A stretch of DNA of 64,000 nucleotides from Porites lobata. Lineage: Eukaryota; Cnidaria; Anthozoa; Scleractinia; Poritidae. Where the stretch lies: positions 62,001-126,000 of the forward strand of contig CALNXK010000021.1 in NCBI GenBank assembly GCA_942486035.1, read 5' to 3'. Below the pieces are notes generated by a model, which saw nothing but the letters and a program-made list of their open reading frames with translations, was not told the DNA's origin and did no database searches. Shown in pieces: positions 11,461 through 24,218 of the stretch (its first letter is position 1; each line of letters starts with the position of its first letter). Made by a program: the position numbers and the translations under genes.

Positions 11461-13158
11461 AAAAGGAGATTATGAGTCTGGCTGCTTACGCAGGCGAGAC
11501 TAAAACTCGCCAGGGGGTTTACTCCCTTACATTAACCTTATAGGTATTGCTCTGAAATAGTTTCTAGATTTCGAGACCCGGAAGGCGCACCCCCGCTACG
11601 ACTTCCCAGAAATACCCCCCTGGGAGAAAATGGAAGGTATTTCATAAAGTGGGCCTGCCTTCGGCAGCCCAGTAAATTGCCAATGAGCCATCCGAGCGAA
11701 GACGCTCGGATGGCGAGGCGACAGCAGAATAGAGCCGTGCAAGACTGGGCTGTAGGCAGAAAAATTCTCGATCGAGCTTCAAAAAGTGTAACCTCATGTA
11801 ATGTAGATTCCCCTGAGACCAAGTGATGTGACAGTTTCAGCCAATGAAAAGGCGGTAAACTATACTTGGCGCCCATGTGTTAATCTTTCCTCGGCTGCAC
11901 GCGAAGACTGAACTTAAGTGTGGTACGCTTTTATTGTTTATTCACCTAAATCTGGCCCCGGCAGTCAAGGAAAATGAAAGCTTGATGCATTGTATCAATT
12001 TTGGGGGGCATTAATGTAAGGTTTTAACCAGGGTTTAATGAAGAGAAGCTTGTAAAACAACAGTTTAAGCAAAGAAAAGTTTTCCATGTGAAACAAGCAA
12101 TTCTCACCACTAAAAAGGATCAGATTACACGAAGAGATAAGGAAAGCTTGATACAAAGAATATATAGTCGCTTCTGTTGGAAAATCTGATGTTGGGGAAA
12201 AAATCTAACCAGCAAATGGAAAAGTAAGAATAAAAAAGAATTACAAGCCTAAAGAGAACGACAAAGGAAAAGAAAACAACGCTACCGAGTTTATAATAAA
12301 GTGAAAACAAAATACCGACATGCCGTACATGTCGTACATCGCATGTCCTTGAAAATATTTCAAGCAGCGCAGTGAATCATTCTAAAATTCAATCGGGAAA
12401 CAAAAAGCCTCGGGAAATTTCAGAGGAGGTTTAAATAATTAAACTGCACAAATATTTATCTACAAAGTGAAACTGAACCGACACTAATTTTGTAGTGGTA
12501 AGAGAAACGATCATTGTTTATATTTCCCCGTAAATATTACCGATCGCTTCCTCTGCAAGCTGTTTTATAATTTCAAAAAAATATGCCTTATGACACTTTA
12601 AACTTTTATATAGCAGGTTCGTAAAGCCACAGGAGTCTGAGAACTGACTCTTCTTCGAACCTTTCTACTTGCATAGCACCTTAGTTTCAAGAAAATAATC
12701 CTTTCAAAAGGAAGGGACCAAGAAACTGTCAAATGTTGGATAAAAGGAATCCATTCCTATGCAAAATACGCATGACTTGCTCGTTGGCACTCTATCGATA
12801 GGTATACCTAGTTAATAATAGAATTTGCTGCCACAGGTAAACACTAGGCAACATTTACTCATCAGGTGGTGACCTTATTAATTAACCTATTCGCCCCTGA
12901 GCCACCCATAACCGCCCGTGCAGATCCATGTCCTTAATTTCTTACCGCTTGTGACATCATCATTTTTTAGTACAAAATTATGCACAATTTCATTGTTAAC
13001 ATCACAACTTGTGATTGGCTAATTTTTGTCTCATTTTTTGTCTGGGTGGCCTCGGTTTGTATGGTCGCAATGTAATTGATCGCAGCAACAGACAATTCTT
13101 GAAATTATTGGGCCTTTCACAATGAAGACAATTAATATTTACCAAACATGTGGCAATA
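11461..13158. other. Intergenic DNA, no gene recognised
   Basis: Two ORFs (11,538-11,876 and 12,125-12,310, both minus) lack domains, splice context or plausible composition. Sequence around 12,893-12,960 looks like a dispersed repeat. Confidence 0.4.
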
Positions 13159-16100
13159 TTACTGCTTAACTTTATCCCTGCAGTTACCAATGGCATGAAC
13201 CTCTTTGTTTGAAAGTTCAGTACAATCATAATCCAATATTTCATACACCATTTCAGTTTCAATGACAAATCCAGAGTAAGCTCCAATCCCTTTCTTTTAA
13301 AATGGCTTTTGACACTAAAAACAGTTGTCTTCTATGAGTTCATCCTTCAGCTGAGAACACCATATTTGCATTTGAGGTTGGCAACTAAGGCTTGAAACAG
13401 CTCAGATTCCTTTTATTTCCTTGTATTTAATTTGTGTTATTTCAATAAGCATCACAGCTTTAAGCAATTTTTTTTTGAAAACAAGGAAACTTTCACGAGA
13501 TTCTGCCAGGAATCAAATAGTGTGATCTGAACTATGTATAATGGTTGAAGAGCCAAAAGATCAAATTTTTTCCTTCTTTATTGCTTCTCTTCCAGCTAAA
13601 TTTAAGAAAATTAATGTTTAGGCCATAGTCTTTTCATCAATCTTTGTTCCCATATTGTGTAGTAGCAATTATTAAATATTTTGACTTCTGGCACAGGGTT
13701 CATCCAATTCAAAACAATGTTTCATCTTGAGCAGTTGCTCAGGTTTTCCAAGTCCAATAGCCATGTTTAGGACCATACCACAGTCAAACCTTCATGTGAG
13801 ACCACCTGACTCATTAGTGACCACCTATCCTATATATAAGTGACTGATAATCATCCAAAACACAAAATATTCCACATAAAAGCCTTGGAACCCCTTTGAA
13901 TGTGACTGCAACCACTTTTTGTGCTGACATTCATATAATTTTGCACTGTTTTTAACCTCGGATTATAAGCCGCCACTTGACACATGGTCTTATCTCTTTG
14001 TTCACTGTATCTACTACCTCACTCACAATAATTATCATTACTTTCAGTGATAACATGGAACTACACATAACATAACTTTGAAATTGCATGCAATAAATTC
14101 TTTTCCAAATAGTAGATGTGTCAGGACTATAATATTCTGTTGACCAAAGACGCCAAATAGACTAAATAGGAAGGTAGAATCGTATTTTAATTTTATGTAC
14201 AATTCGATCTAAAATTAAGTAAACACGTCTGCTGGCACTGGCGGCCTTACAATGTGGAAAATGAACAGAAAGTCACCTAATACTCACAGTAACAAAATTA
14301 TCATTACACTTTCTTCTATGACTGCCTCCGTATTTAGACAAAACAGTTCACATTTACACAGTCTGGTTTTCCGGTTAACAACTTCTGTTTATCTGGTTAG
14401 TAACTTCTGGTTATCAATAAACGGGTTAGCGCCAGGTCAGCTTAAAATGAGTTTAACAACTGAATTCAACGCTTCCTATGCGACTTTAAATAGGACGGAT
14501 CACGAAAATGAAAGCACACGTAACATTTTAAATTTGAACAAAGTGCAAACAACATAAACTAAAACAGCTCTCATGTGGCCAACATTGAGTCAAGTAGTTG
14601 AACACTCAGACAGTTTGTCAGAACAAGGACCTCTTCTCAGAAGAGATGCCCGTAGGTTGAATCTCGTAAGTCACCACTTCCCATAGGCGACCACTAAATC
14701 TTTACATTTTGGGTGGTCGCTTACAGGAGGTTCAACTGCAGTAAAGACAGACCAGACCATGAGGATTTTAACCCCTGACATCACAAAGGGGAACCAGTGA
14801 CATGAGACTGAAAGGGATCCTCGTTTTTATGACCACAAAAGGCCTGAATCCCAGTGCTGCTAGAAGGCACATGCATGGTGGAAAATGTATACTTAAAACA
14901 GCATAGAATATCATGTGACTAACATTTCTGAATTGTGAATGAAGATTTAAAATAAGCCTTAGATTTGGCACATGAGATTCAAAACAACCAACACAGGCTA
15001 ATTTTGTGCAGGTTAAGCTTTTTGCATTTCCAGTTTTACAGCGCAGAACATAACTGATGATGTAGCAGTGGAATATGGTATTACCTGGCAGGTCTGATAA
15101 GACGATTTCACTTGGCCCCATGGGCTCTTTCAAGACATCCTATAGCACTAAAAGTGGTACTGCAAAAAATAATAAAAACAGCTGAATAAATTATCACACG
15201 ATTCGACTTTTTAAAAAAGAAAAAAATTTCTACCATGCAAACATGAACATACATAACTGTGCATGTCTACAGTGTGAATAAAGACCAAAATTTAGTATAT
15301 ACCAGGGTACAAAGAAAGTCAGTTTTACAGCCTGCCATTCGGGCAAGCTGTAGCTAGCATGTACTAGCCCACAAGTCATTTCCACTAGCCCCAAAACCCT
15401 TTTTGATTAGCAGGATTGATTACAATCCTTTTGTAATTTGAATTCCCCCAAAAATACAGCACTTGCCCGTCGGGCAAGTTAAGAACAAAAATCACTCGCC
15501 CGATAGCAAAATCCACTAGCCCCGGGCTATCGGACATGACTTTGTTTGCACGCTGTATACTAAAACACTGGACAATGTTTCTTGCATGCTCTGACTGGCT
15601 ACTCAAACTCCAGATATCCAGTGCTATTCACTGATTCACCTCTAGACAACTCCTCTGAATGAGTGACGCCAAACTTGCGTAAGTTACGAGCAAAATGGCT
15701 TCCCAGTTTGCTGCCGTAATAAACAAGTAAATTTAACAAATAAGCAAACAAGCGGTTCCTGAAATACATGATGAAGAAGGTGACAAAATTCGTATGGAAG
15801 TTTTAACAGGTGAAGCTTTGTCCGTTTGACTTGAATTTATCACTGAAACCAGTGAAAAAGTTTTTTGTTTGCAAATGCAAATTAAGTCCTGTTACTTTTT
15901 TTAGCTGACATTTTCATTAATAAGCTTAAAACTAATTTTTTGGAAAAAAATTTTTTACAGAACGGTTTCAAATGCAAAAAGAATTCACAACTCCTTTTGA
16001 AGAAATTTCCTCCCAAGAGCTAAACAAATGCCTTCAAAAGTTTTATTTGTTTGAAAGAAAATGTGATGGCCGTTTGGTGATTGCACGCCAAAATTGTAAC

Positions 16101-17470
16101 AGTTGGCAACAGTAAATCATTAAAAAAATCATCATTTTTGTACTCAATTGTCTCACTGTTTCTTGTGTTGCAAGGCTCAGTAAATATCCACACCACTAGC
16201 CACTGACACTGAGGTGAGGTGTTATTTATCACCATTATTATTCAATCAAGGTATCTTCTCCAATTCTGACATTGGCTTAAATTCCATGGCTAATTCAGTC
16301 CCTGACCAAATTTGGAAGATCTACGCCTACTGTTCATTATTTCTACACACAAATTAGTAGTTTCACACAATTTTTTATCCATATTAATTTTCTGAGCTGT
16401 TTTTATCTGCTCATTTTCTATTTTAAGAAATTCTCAACTTGAATCTGATGTTTGCTGTTTGCCGTATGTGTGAAGCTTAAGCTCTCTACTGAATGAGTAA
16501 AAGCATTATGAAAGCTAGCTGATTCTTATAAAATTTGAAACACATAATTACTAAACTTGAAATAGGAGTGCCCTGAAATACTACCATTGAATTGGAAGCA
16601 CACATTTCTTCACAGATTGGTTGGTCGATTCTGATTTCCCAAGCATTTAAGGTTAAGATTTTGAATTTTGAATAGCAGACCTCTCTGAGTATAGTAGCTG
16701 ACATGATTTGTCAAGTCATGAGTGCTTATTGAAACCTCTGGTAAATGAGGTAAACTGAAGTGCAGGAAAGTAAAGTGAAGCAAAGCAAAGTAATGTAACG
16801 TAGAGTACAGTTAAGTGTAGCAGAAACTACTTACAGATGACAGATAAATAGCTCTTCTACATCCTCTGACTTTTCAGGCTGTCAAATGGAAGTCACATGC
16901 AAATGCTTGCTCTCACTCACTATCATAAAACTGTCAGTAGGAAGGGAAAAATAAAAAAAAAATTGAAATAATAATACAAGTCTTAAATAGTTATCACTAC
17001 AAAACAGTAATCTGTTTCAGACTCAGAGTCCAGTAATTGTGTTGACTGGGAAATTACTCCAGGGGGTGGGGGGGTACTTCCTTATAAGAGGCTAATGGGG
17101 ATGTGCCACTGGATGGGATCGCATTTTCATGACTGGATTGGCTATAATGGGGTCACATTTTCAATAGAGTCACTAGAATGGGGATGCACATTTTTGGATT
17201 TTTTGGGGTAAAACTGTTCTTCATTTTACAGTTAGCAAATGAAGCAGAATGTTTGTACTGTAGATGAAAGGTAAAGTGTTCTTCATTCAATCTAAAAAAG
17301 GGGTCAATTCATAAAAATAGAAAGTGCGATCGCGAGAATTACATTTTTTCCCCAAAGTGGCTAAGATGGGTTCTATAATTGGCCACAGAATAGACTATAA
17401 TAGGGTAGGGGCTCTGGGAGGCCAGTGGCACATACCAGTACCAAAATTAACCCAAGTATCTCCCCGGGGA

Positions 17471-17504
<34 letters not shown>

Positions 17505-19130
17505 TAGCCCCGATATCAATATTGCTATTTTCATCAGCGCTTAAAAATAAAAATATTAAAAAAATAAAAAAATAATAAAAAAATAAATAATAACAATAAA
17601 ACAGGTGATTGTTGTCCGCATTAACAGGTGTCCATTATAAAGCAGGTGAATTTATAGAAAATGTGAGTGCATCCTCAAAAGGCAAAGAAAACTGTCCATA
17701 ATAACGAGGTGTCTTTATTCAGCAGGTGTCAGCAAGGCAGTTAGATCATACTTAGCCTTATCTAATAATTACCAGTTATTATGCCAACGTACATTAAACC
17801 ACAACATATAACAGGGTCTGGAAGGGTGTTTTAATTCAAGCACAGGATGCGTGATTTTTTGCCTGTCTGTTGGGAATTCGGGAAATCATACGTGTGAGTG
17901 GCAAACTAAATCAACCAGGCACGTTAAGCGTTGTCTCCCTTCAAACCAAACTATAGAGTGTACCTTAGCTTGTTAGTTTATGTTATGTTATGTTATTGTT
18001 TTGGTAAATAAAAGCGCAATTCGGGAAGGCGATGAATAAAAAAGCGGGATGCGGGATTTCCCAGATGCGAGATCAGGATTCCCCCCTCCCCGTCTCAAGA
18101 CCCCGCAAATATGACACAGGATAACCACAACATGTTTTGAGTTCAAAATAACAACATAAATAGACTGTTCACAGTCCTCTATTTTTCCGTAAGGTCATCG
18201 AGATCAAGCAACTTTGCGTTACGGGCTGTCAAAACCACTTAGGGGACGGGGGTGGTTTGGGAGGAAGCGAGAAAAATAAAGGGACTGTAATAACATCACC
18301 GCAGCTCGCATTCAGGAGGCGTGACAGGAATTTCACGCCTTTTACCATTCATTAATTAAGAAACTCCGCTGGTTATGAAAAACATGCCAGACACATTTAA
18401 TATTGATTACGCGTGTTTACAAATATCTCCTTTCGAACCAGTGATTTTATAATTTTTCTGGGCCATTCCTCGAAATAAAATCGGCAAACATGCACAAGAA
18501 AACATTTTCCTAATCAAAATACCAAGAGTCCTTTGTGTGTTTGCGCAAGATGTGCCTTATGGTATGAAAGTGTACGTTTTATGGAAAAGTCGACTTGTCA
18601 ATGTCGGCAACTTAAACTAAACCCGCTGTCAACGCAAATTAACATCTATTGTCTAATGACCAATCAAATGCCTGCATTACTGGTACAATGCGCTCCGTGA
18701 ACACGAGTTGCAGTGATGTTATTACAGTCCCTCTATTTTTCTCGCCCCCACCCCCGTACCCAGAGCTATAATCCACGACGCCCGCCCCCTCGGTACATTT
18801 GAAAATCAAGATAACCGTGACGGTAAGACGCGGTATATCTAAACGATCTCACGAAGAAATAAGGGACTGTGAACAGTCTACAAAATAAATTGCGTTTGTC
18901 CGCAATACCAGTTACGAAAACACAAGACGTGTTAATTAAACCTACGGGAACAAGGATGGCAAAGATTAAACGGGATTTGAAATGCTATTTAAAAAACAGA
19001 CATCAGAAACGAGCTAATTAGCTTTGCAGAAATTAAAGTTCTTTAGAATTACCTCGTAAACTGTTTCTTCGTTTTGAAAGTCCGCTCTTTCCAGAAAATC
19101 ATTGCGTGTTAACCGTTTTTCTTTTATCAT
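13159..19130 (-). CDS. Tentative three-exon gene for a small acidic protein
   Basis: Exon 1 (19,130-19,053) begins ATG, encodes MIKEKRLTRNDFLERADFQN plus EETVYE, and ends at a GTAATT donor in phase 0. Exon 2 (15,139-15,085) has a good acceptor (TGCTATAG), encodes DVLKEPMGPSEIVLSDLP plus one base, and has a GTAATA donor. A terminal exon (13,289-13,159) reads IGAYSGFVIETEMVYEILDY and so on to TAA, in frame with exon 2 if the acceptor AAAG at 13,291-13,290 is used. That acceptor has a poor pyrimidine tract, so another exon may be missing. The joined protein would be about 87 residues, soluble and acidic. I do not recognise the family. Exons 1 and 2 look real; the last join is the weak point. Intron 2 starts with no large repeat, while intron 1 holds two MITEs. 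Confidence 0.45.
15303..15555 (-). mobile_element. hAT-like MITE, copy 1 (CAGGGTACAAAGAAAGTC tip)
   Basis: This 253-bp copy is nearly the same as 39,765-40,016 but lies in the opposite orientation. Shared blocks include GGCTAGTGGA-type sequence, 'gcccgatagc', 'ttgcccgtcgggcaag' and the terminal TTTGCAC-G-CTG. Flanks share only TATAC, so the target duplication is eroded. It lies in intron 1 of the tentative three-exon gene. Confidence 0.75.
15560..17040. other. Probable intron with dispersed-repeat patches
   Basis: No additional exon of the tentative minus-strand gene could be fixed here. Minus ORFs at 16,020-16,235 and 16,486-16,704 have no splice context. A tandem-like run of AAGTRAAG motifs lies near 16,760-16,815. 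Confidence 0.4.
17045..17510. repeat. Dispersed repeat followed by an AAT microsatellite
   Basis: The block begins GGGGGGGTACTTCC, followed by GGGGATGTGCCACTGG and several 'aatggggt' units. It is related to the repeats at 1,675 and 11,015. It ends beside an (AAT)n run at about 17,470-17,500. Confidence 0.6.
17590..17745. repeat. Degenerate tandem 'cagGTGTCcattataa' repeats
   Basis: Related units recur: AACAGGTGTCCATTATAAAG, AGCAGGTGAATTTATAG, ACTGTCCATAATAACGAGGT and CAGCAGGTGTCAGC. This is a short, decayed tandem repeat with no coding signal. Confidence 0.45.
18161..18880. mobile_element. Foldback element with TAGACTGTTCACAGTCC ends
   Basis: The left end TAGACTGTTCACAGTCC is mirrored at the right end (GGACTGTGAACAGTCTA). 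Homology between arms extends roughly 150 bp inward, including a second motif on both sides (GAGAAAAATA-AGGGACTGTAA followed by TAACATCAC). The central 300 bp is unique and non-coding. No exact target duplication is visible. It is a non-autonomous DNA transposon of unassigned superfamily, inside intron 1 of the tentative minus-strand gene. Confidence 0.78.
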
Positions 19131-21002
19131 AGTTGTGAGTTAAGCTCTTAATCACTTCTTTGAATGCACGACAAACGCCAAGAAGCTGTTTTGGGCACGT
19201 GGCGCTCTAGGGAATTCAAAACACCTTTAATTGAAAAAAGAAAGCATAGTTTCCATAAAAAATCACATATAAATGGAGAATAAAACATGCTTAAACCTTG
19301 TATGTATATTTAAGATGTAAACCTACCTGTGTTGGCTTAATTTTTGAAAGAAAATTCTTTCAAAACTTTCGCGGGCAAAACGCGGTCAAACAAACATCCG
19401 TCAATGGCCTTTTCCCGTCCTGCATAGCAAGTTGTGGGGACGTTGAACCCAGTCCTCTTGCTTCCAAAAGCCAGTCTTATAGCCGAGCGGAAAAACGCAA
19501 GACCAGGTAGAATTTTTTTCCCTAATTAACGGCCAAAACGTTTGATAACCTACTTTGATTTAATGAGCGACATATTTTTCTGGCATGTTTAATACTCTCG
19601 TATTCAGACACCAGCCATAGAATTTTTTACAAATAGCAACTCCCAAAAAGGCATCATCAAGTCTCTAACGAGCAATTCTATAAGCCTCTTATTCGACCAA
19701 TTGTATCCGAAACAGCCACGAAAGTCATAACAATTATAAACGCTCTGAATTCACTTCTGAAGAAAAAGGCATTTTTATCTTTCATTTTTTGTGGATTTCT
19801 GAACGTATAAATCCTTTTTTCAAATCTTTTTTCTATTGCAGACGCTTGTAGACATGACCTCCCGTCCTTTGAAAGGGGCGCACTTGTATTTTTCGCTCGC
19901 TGTACGTATAGTCGGCGCAGACTGTCCTCAGTGTGAGAGAAATACCTCTCAAGTTTTTTGGAATCTCGAAGTCCGGAGTCGCGCCATAACACAACATAAC
20001 CCCTACAATGCCTTCCGCTATAATGCCTTACTGAGTACTAGGAGCCGATAGGCCATTTCCCAGTTCCAAAAGCTTTCACTAAAACGAGAAATGGCCTATT
20101 TCTACTAATTGGCTGACGGCACATAAACCGCAAAGGTCTAGGGATCGCACCATCCACGCCCCAAAGAAACTGTGAAGGCCCTGATCACTCATGAACTGTC
20201 AATGCGCTTCAGCTTGACTCCGCTCACTTCAGGTCGTATATTTCACGTATATTCAGTTTGGAGGTATAACCGCAGAAAAGGTGCCCTTTGAGTGCGACTC
20301 CTGGCCCACTGAATGTGCTAGGGATAGTTGCTATAAGGGCCAAAGCAGGGAATAAAACTAGAAGGGAAGAACTAGGAATCCTTCACTCTTAAATGAGGCC
20401 ATATGCAGCCAGATTTATTCAAAAATACTTTCGCAGAGAGTAATTTATAAGCGTCGTTATCGGGTAATCGTAAGCGGCGGGCTACGTTTTGGGCCGCTAA
20501 CACCTTTTAGAACAAAAACCCTGATGAAATGTAGTGCAATTTTTGGCCCAAAAACCAGCGGATGTTTTTTTCGGAGACAAAAAGTACTAAGAGAAAGGCA
20601 GACCGGTGCAGGTAACTATAATCCTGGATTGATTATGTGCATATGCATTGCTATTGTAACTAACCCTGGATTTGTCCTAATCGTCCCTTCGGATCAGTAA
20701 ACCCAGGCGCAACTACGTAGTCAGGCTTCAAAGTAGAGTGTTTGACTGGACTGAGCGTCAGACGTTAGTAGCAACGCCCGACACAAGATTTTTTCAGCTG
20801 GCCCCCAAGGATGACAAAATTTTTAATTTTACTCTGTCTTCAGACAGGATATACACAGGGTATTCATACGGACGGAACTAAATTCTTGTTCTGGGCCACT
20901 AGCAGTGTACCAGGGCCAAGATTGGTCAGCTGTTAAAAATTAAGCCCGAGAAAACAGCCAACATTTGACGACGCTACCACTGGTTTCCCGCCAAATGACG
21001 TC
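19131..21002. other. Intergenic DNA upstream of the tentative three-exon gene
   Basis: Contains the presumed promoter side of the minus-strand gene, without a clear TATA box. ORFs at 19,298-19,510 (plus), 19,678-19,992 (minus) and 19,836-20,051 (plus) have no domain and no splice support. The short sequence AATGGCC recurs inverted around 20,050-20,096. Confidence 0.4.
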
Positions 21003-21070
21003 TGACAAACGGGCGCAGAAATTCCATACTGATGACGCGTCACCACCAAGATATGGGTAGTGCTTCTGAT
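21003..21070. repeat. Partial copy of the TAGCCTG foldback MITE
   Basis: 'gcagaaattccatactgatga' followed by 'agtgcttctgattggtt' matches the left-arm interior of the element at 5,566-6,087 in the same order. Only the subterminal part is kept. Confidence 0.6.
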
Positions 21071-21439
21071 TGGTTGAATCAAATGGCGTAAACATGAGTC
21101 TGAATCTCTCTATTGAGTGCGATATTCCGGCAATAGTTCATTCTATGCGTTCGTTCAATATTTGCTACTGATTCACGTCTGTTTGTTGACTTGTCCTTCT
21201 CCTTCTTAATGACCACCGACGTTTTGAATGTTCAGACACTCTCTACCTGGCAGACGGCAACCAATTACTCCGCAACTTAACTGATCCATAACGTCGATAT
21301 GAAGAGTCCGTTAAAACCATCAAACTGGCGATGCACTGTTAACTTTGAGACTAGTGACGACCTCCGCCCAAGTTCGATGCCAGACCGTCATTGACTGCTT
21401 TCACCAAGAGTCTGAATAAGGACCTACCAACCCATTCTA

Positions 21440-21541
21440 GGAGACCCAGGGGGAGATAGTGAGGGTGAGGGAAAGTCTAAACGGGCGGAAAACCGCCCGT
21501 TTAGACTTTCTCTCGCCCCCACTATCTCCCCCTGGGTCTCC
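21440..21541. repeat. 102-bp hairpin repeat
   Basis: GGAGACCCAGGGGGAGATAG… pairs with …CTATCTCCCCCTGGGTCTCC. The arms pair through GTCTAAACGGGCGG and its complement around a loop of about four bases, with few mismatches. It is most likely a tiny MITE or foldback. No matching flanking duplication was found. Confidence 0.75.
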
Positions 21542-22784
21542 GAGGATGAAGTTATTCGCAAACAGCCGATTTTGCAGTCACAGGTGGAAACGAGGCTGGA
21601 GTTGACCTTGTTTTGATACCACCCTTCCTGCTTTATTATGTAAATCATGTTGTTCTTATTATGCTAACCTGTTATTTTTTAAGCAAAATTTACATTAGAA
21701 AAGAGAGGATGTTTTTATCAAAACAAGGTTAATTTTAGCCTCACGTTCACAAAAAGGCTAGTTCCTTGTACAATGGCTTGACCACTCCTAGTATCCAAAT
21801 ATTTGTATCAATGTTGTTAGGTGTTTTCAATAGCAACGAAATTCCTGTTTCATCGCTGCTAGGAGGACAAATCTCGATTAAAAGAACAAACCATTTGCCA
21901 CTAAGTGGACTGGTAAACTGTTTAGTCTACCTGGGGCAGATCGGTAATGTTTGTCCGTGTTCTTACATTTTGGATACTGTTTTGATGAAGAAACTCTTCC
22001 TTGATCTTGATTTCCACTAAGTGAGCCAGGAACTGAGCACCGCTAATTAGTTGCCAAGAAATAAACATAACAACTAATTGTTCAAATGACAGTTACTAGG
22101 CGTTACCCCTCGTGACTTAATGTTTGAATGACAGTTAATAGCTTAGAAAATAACTCAAAAAGGGGCATACCGGAGTGTCCCAAATCATTCTCTTCAGGTA
22201 AGTCCAGCAGAGAACTGCAGTATCAAGAGTTCGTATCCATTTTCATTTGGTAAGTATTAAAAACACAAAGTAATTATTTTTTCTGACTGACATATGAATA
22301 AAGATTCTTTTTTTCTCTTTTTTTTCTTTTATGATGGATACATGATTAGTTAACTTGGCCATTGCAATGCTTGTTAGATAATGAAAAAGAAAAATATGAA
22401 AGTCATTGTGCGGTGTTCATCGACCAAGGTCCTATAAAAATCTTCAAAATGCTGTTCAAATTATGTTATTGCGAACTGAAGGAAACGATTTGGCGAAGCA
22501 GTTTAAATTCCTTTTCAAATATCAGGAAGAATCAGGCGAAGAGTTAACGATCGCGAAAAAAAAGGGTGGTTTAGAAAAATCGTTACTGTGTTTTCAGTTT
22601 TTTTTACTGTACCGGACCAGGTTGCTCACCGAAGGATCGGACAACGCTTGACCAAAGAAATGCAATACTACAGCAACAGACAACACGTTAACCATATTTG
22701 GTTTAACTGCGGTTGACCACGATAAACTAGACTTATGAAATGAAATTCTGTTTTTGCACCATGACAGCGATTCTCAACTCATGT

Positions 22785-22929
22785 CCAGAAATGCACGCAA
22801 CGGCAAAAATGGCAAATCTGGTAAGAATTTTTTAAGGGGCCCTTTTGGAAATCTCCTTTAAATAGTTTTCGCCAAAGCTATGCGAATTTTCGCCAGATTT
22901 GCCATTTTCGTTGTTGCGTGCATTTCTGG
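22785..22929. repeat. Inverted repeat with CCAGAAATGCACGCAAC ends
   Basis: Arms of about 36 bp (CCAGAAATGCACGCAAC … GGCAAATCTGG) face each other across about 70 bp. Pairing is interrupted only by a few differences, and the stem may extend several bases outward (ATGTCC / GGGCAT). It is a small non-coding foldback. Confidence 0.7.
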
Positions 22930-22933
22930 GCAT

Positions 22934-23992
22934 ATCTGTGGCCGCGGCGTCGCAAAACGTTTGGTCCCCGGGCCGACCAATTTTCGTAGTTAAGATTTTG
23001 AATAGATCTTTTGAAATTACTTTACAACATAATAATATTAAAAAATAGCTCTCTGTACGTGTTCACAGTTTTCATATCTGTTGTGCACTTGCCATTTCAC
23101 GCTGTCATTTTGGCATGAAACGTAACCTGTTTTGTCGAAGAAAATAAAGCGTGATTTCTTTCATGGAAGGAAAAATTTTCCACACACAAGGTGCCGCTTC
23201 TGACGCATTACGTTTAGCAGCGCGGGCTCATTTCCAAAACAGCGGCTGGTAATCGAGCCTAGCCGTGACTAGCATCGAGAAAATGACACGTGACTTTTTG
23301 CATCGAGAGAAACAACAGGTTACGCGTATTTTTTCTGACGTAAAAGGTCGCGCTTCAATTTCATATCATGTCAATGGAAAAAAAATAAGCTGATCCAATG
23401 ACGAACAACGCTACCAACGTCTCTTTGTTTACGAACTGAATCATACAGTATTTTGCACAGAGCCTTCAGAATTATCATTTATCTTACTTATGGGCAATAA
23501 AGGCATTACGCCGGACATTATGGACATAACGGACTTACGACACGTCTGCATAGTGTTTCAGTTTCCATCAAAACTGTAAACAAAAAATTAGCAAGTATGT
23601 TATTTTTGAGAACTACCATATTTAAGAGATAGCCGGCAAATGACACCAGTGAAGAAAAAGTTGTTCTTTAATGCATTAACAGACTAAAATATTTTGGGAA
23701 CATCGTTTAGTGATCACGAATGAAAACTTGATGGTAGAGAAAAAAAATCAGTGTAATATGTTAGCCTGTACAAAAAGGCGAGTGAAACTGGACACGCCAT
23801 AAGGGTATCATTTAATTCGTCGGCTGCTGCCCCAGTTCTAAAGTACACAAATCGCCAACTACTATCGCCCTTAGTTGTTGTTTTCCATCATTTCGGGCTC
23901 CTAGACACGTCCGTTACCTTTACACAATGTCTGGCAGAAATAAAGTAATCAATCAAAACGAAAATGATTCTAAGATTTGAATTGTTACTGAA
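22934..23992. other. Upstream region of the aspartate-rich gene
   Basis: No exon or repeat boundary recognised. AT-rich, with short runs such as GGACATTATGGACATAACGG. It presumably includes distal control sequence for the gene at 24,219. Confidence 0.35.
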
Positions 23993-24000
23993 TATAAAAA
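23993..24000 (+). promoter_or_regulatory. TATA box candidate
   Basis: TATAAAAA lies 226 bp before the start codon of the aspartate-rich ORF. A start site about 30 bp downstream would leave a 5' leader of roughly 190 bp. That leader may be spliced, because CATTAG directly precedes ACGATG at the ORF start. Confidence 0.5.
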
Positions 24001-24218
24001 GTGCGCTAACAAGGCTGTAAATTAGGTGTAGTCCTTGGCTGTCAGGCAGGTCTTAAAAATATTTCTCTCTTCTCTTCAAAGTGCAAGTAGTTGTTGCCTT
24101 GTAGAGGTTTGGTAATTGGTCAGTAACATTTATACTTATCTCACTGAAACTACAGTTTTTATTTTGCCAAAGATAATGATGTAAACCAATTTCTTGGCTT
24201 TTATCATTTCATTAGACG

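Noticed and set aside
11538..11876. 112-codon minus ORF
   Set aside because: No domain, no splice support, odd composition; looks like chance in a locally GC-rich patch.
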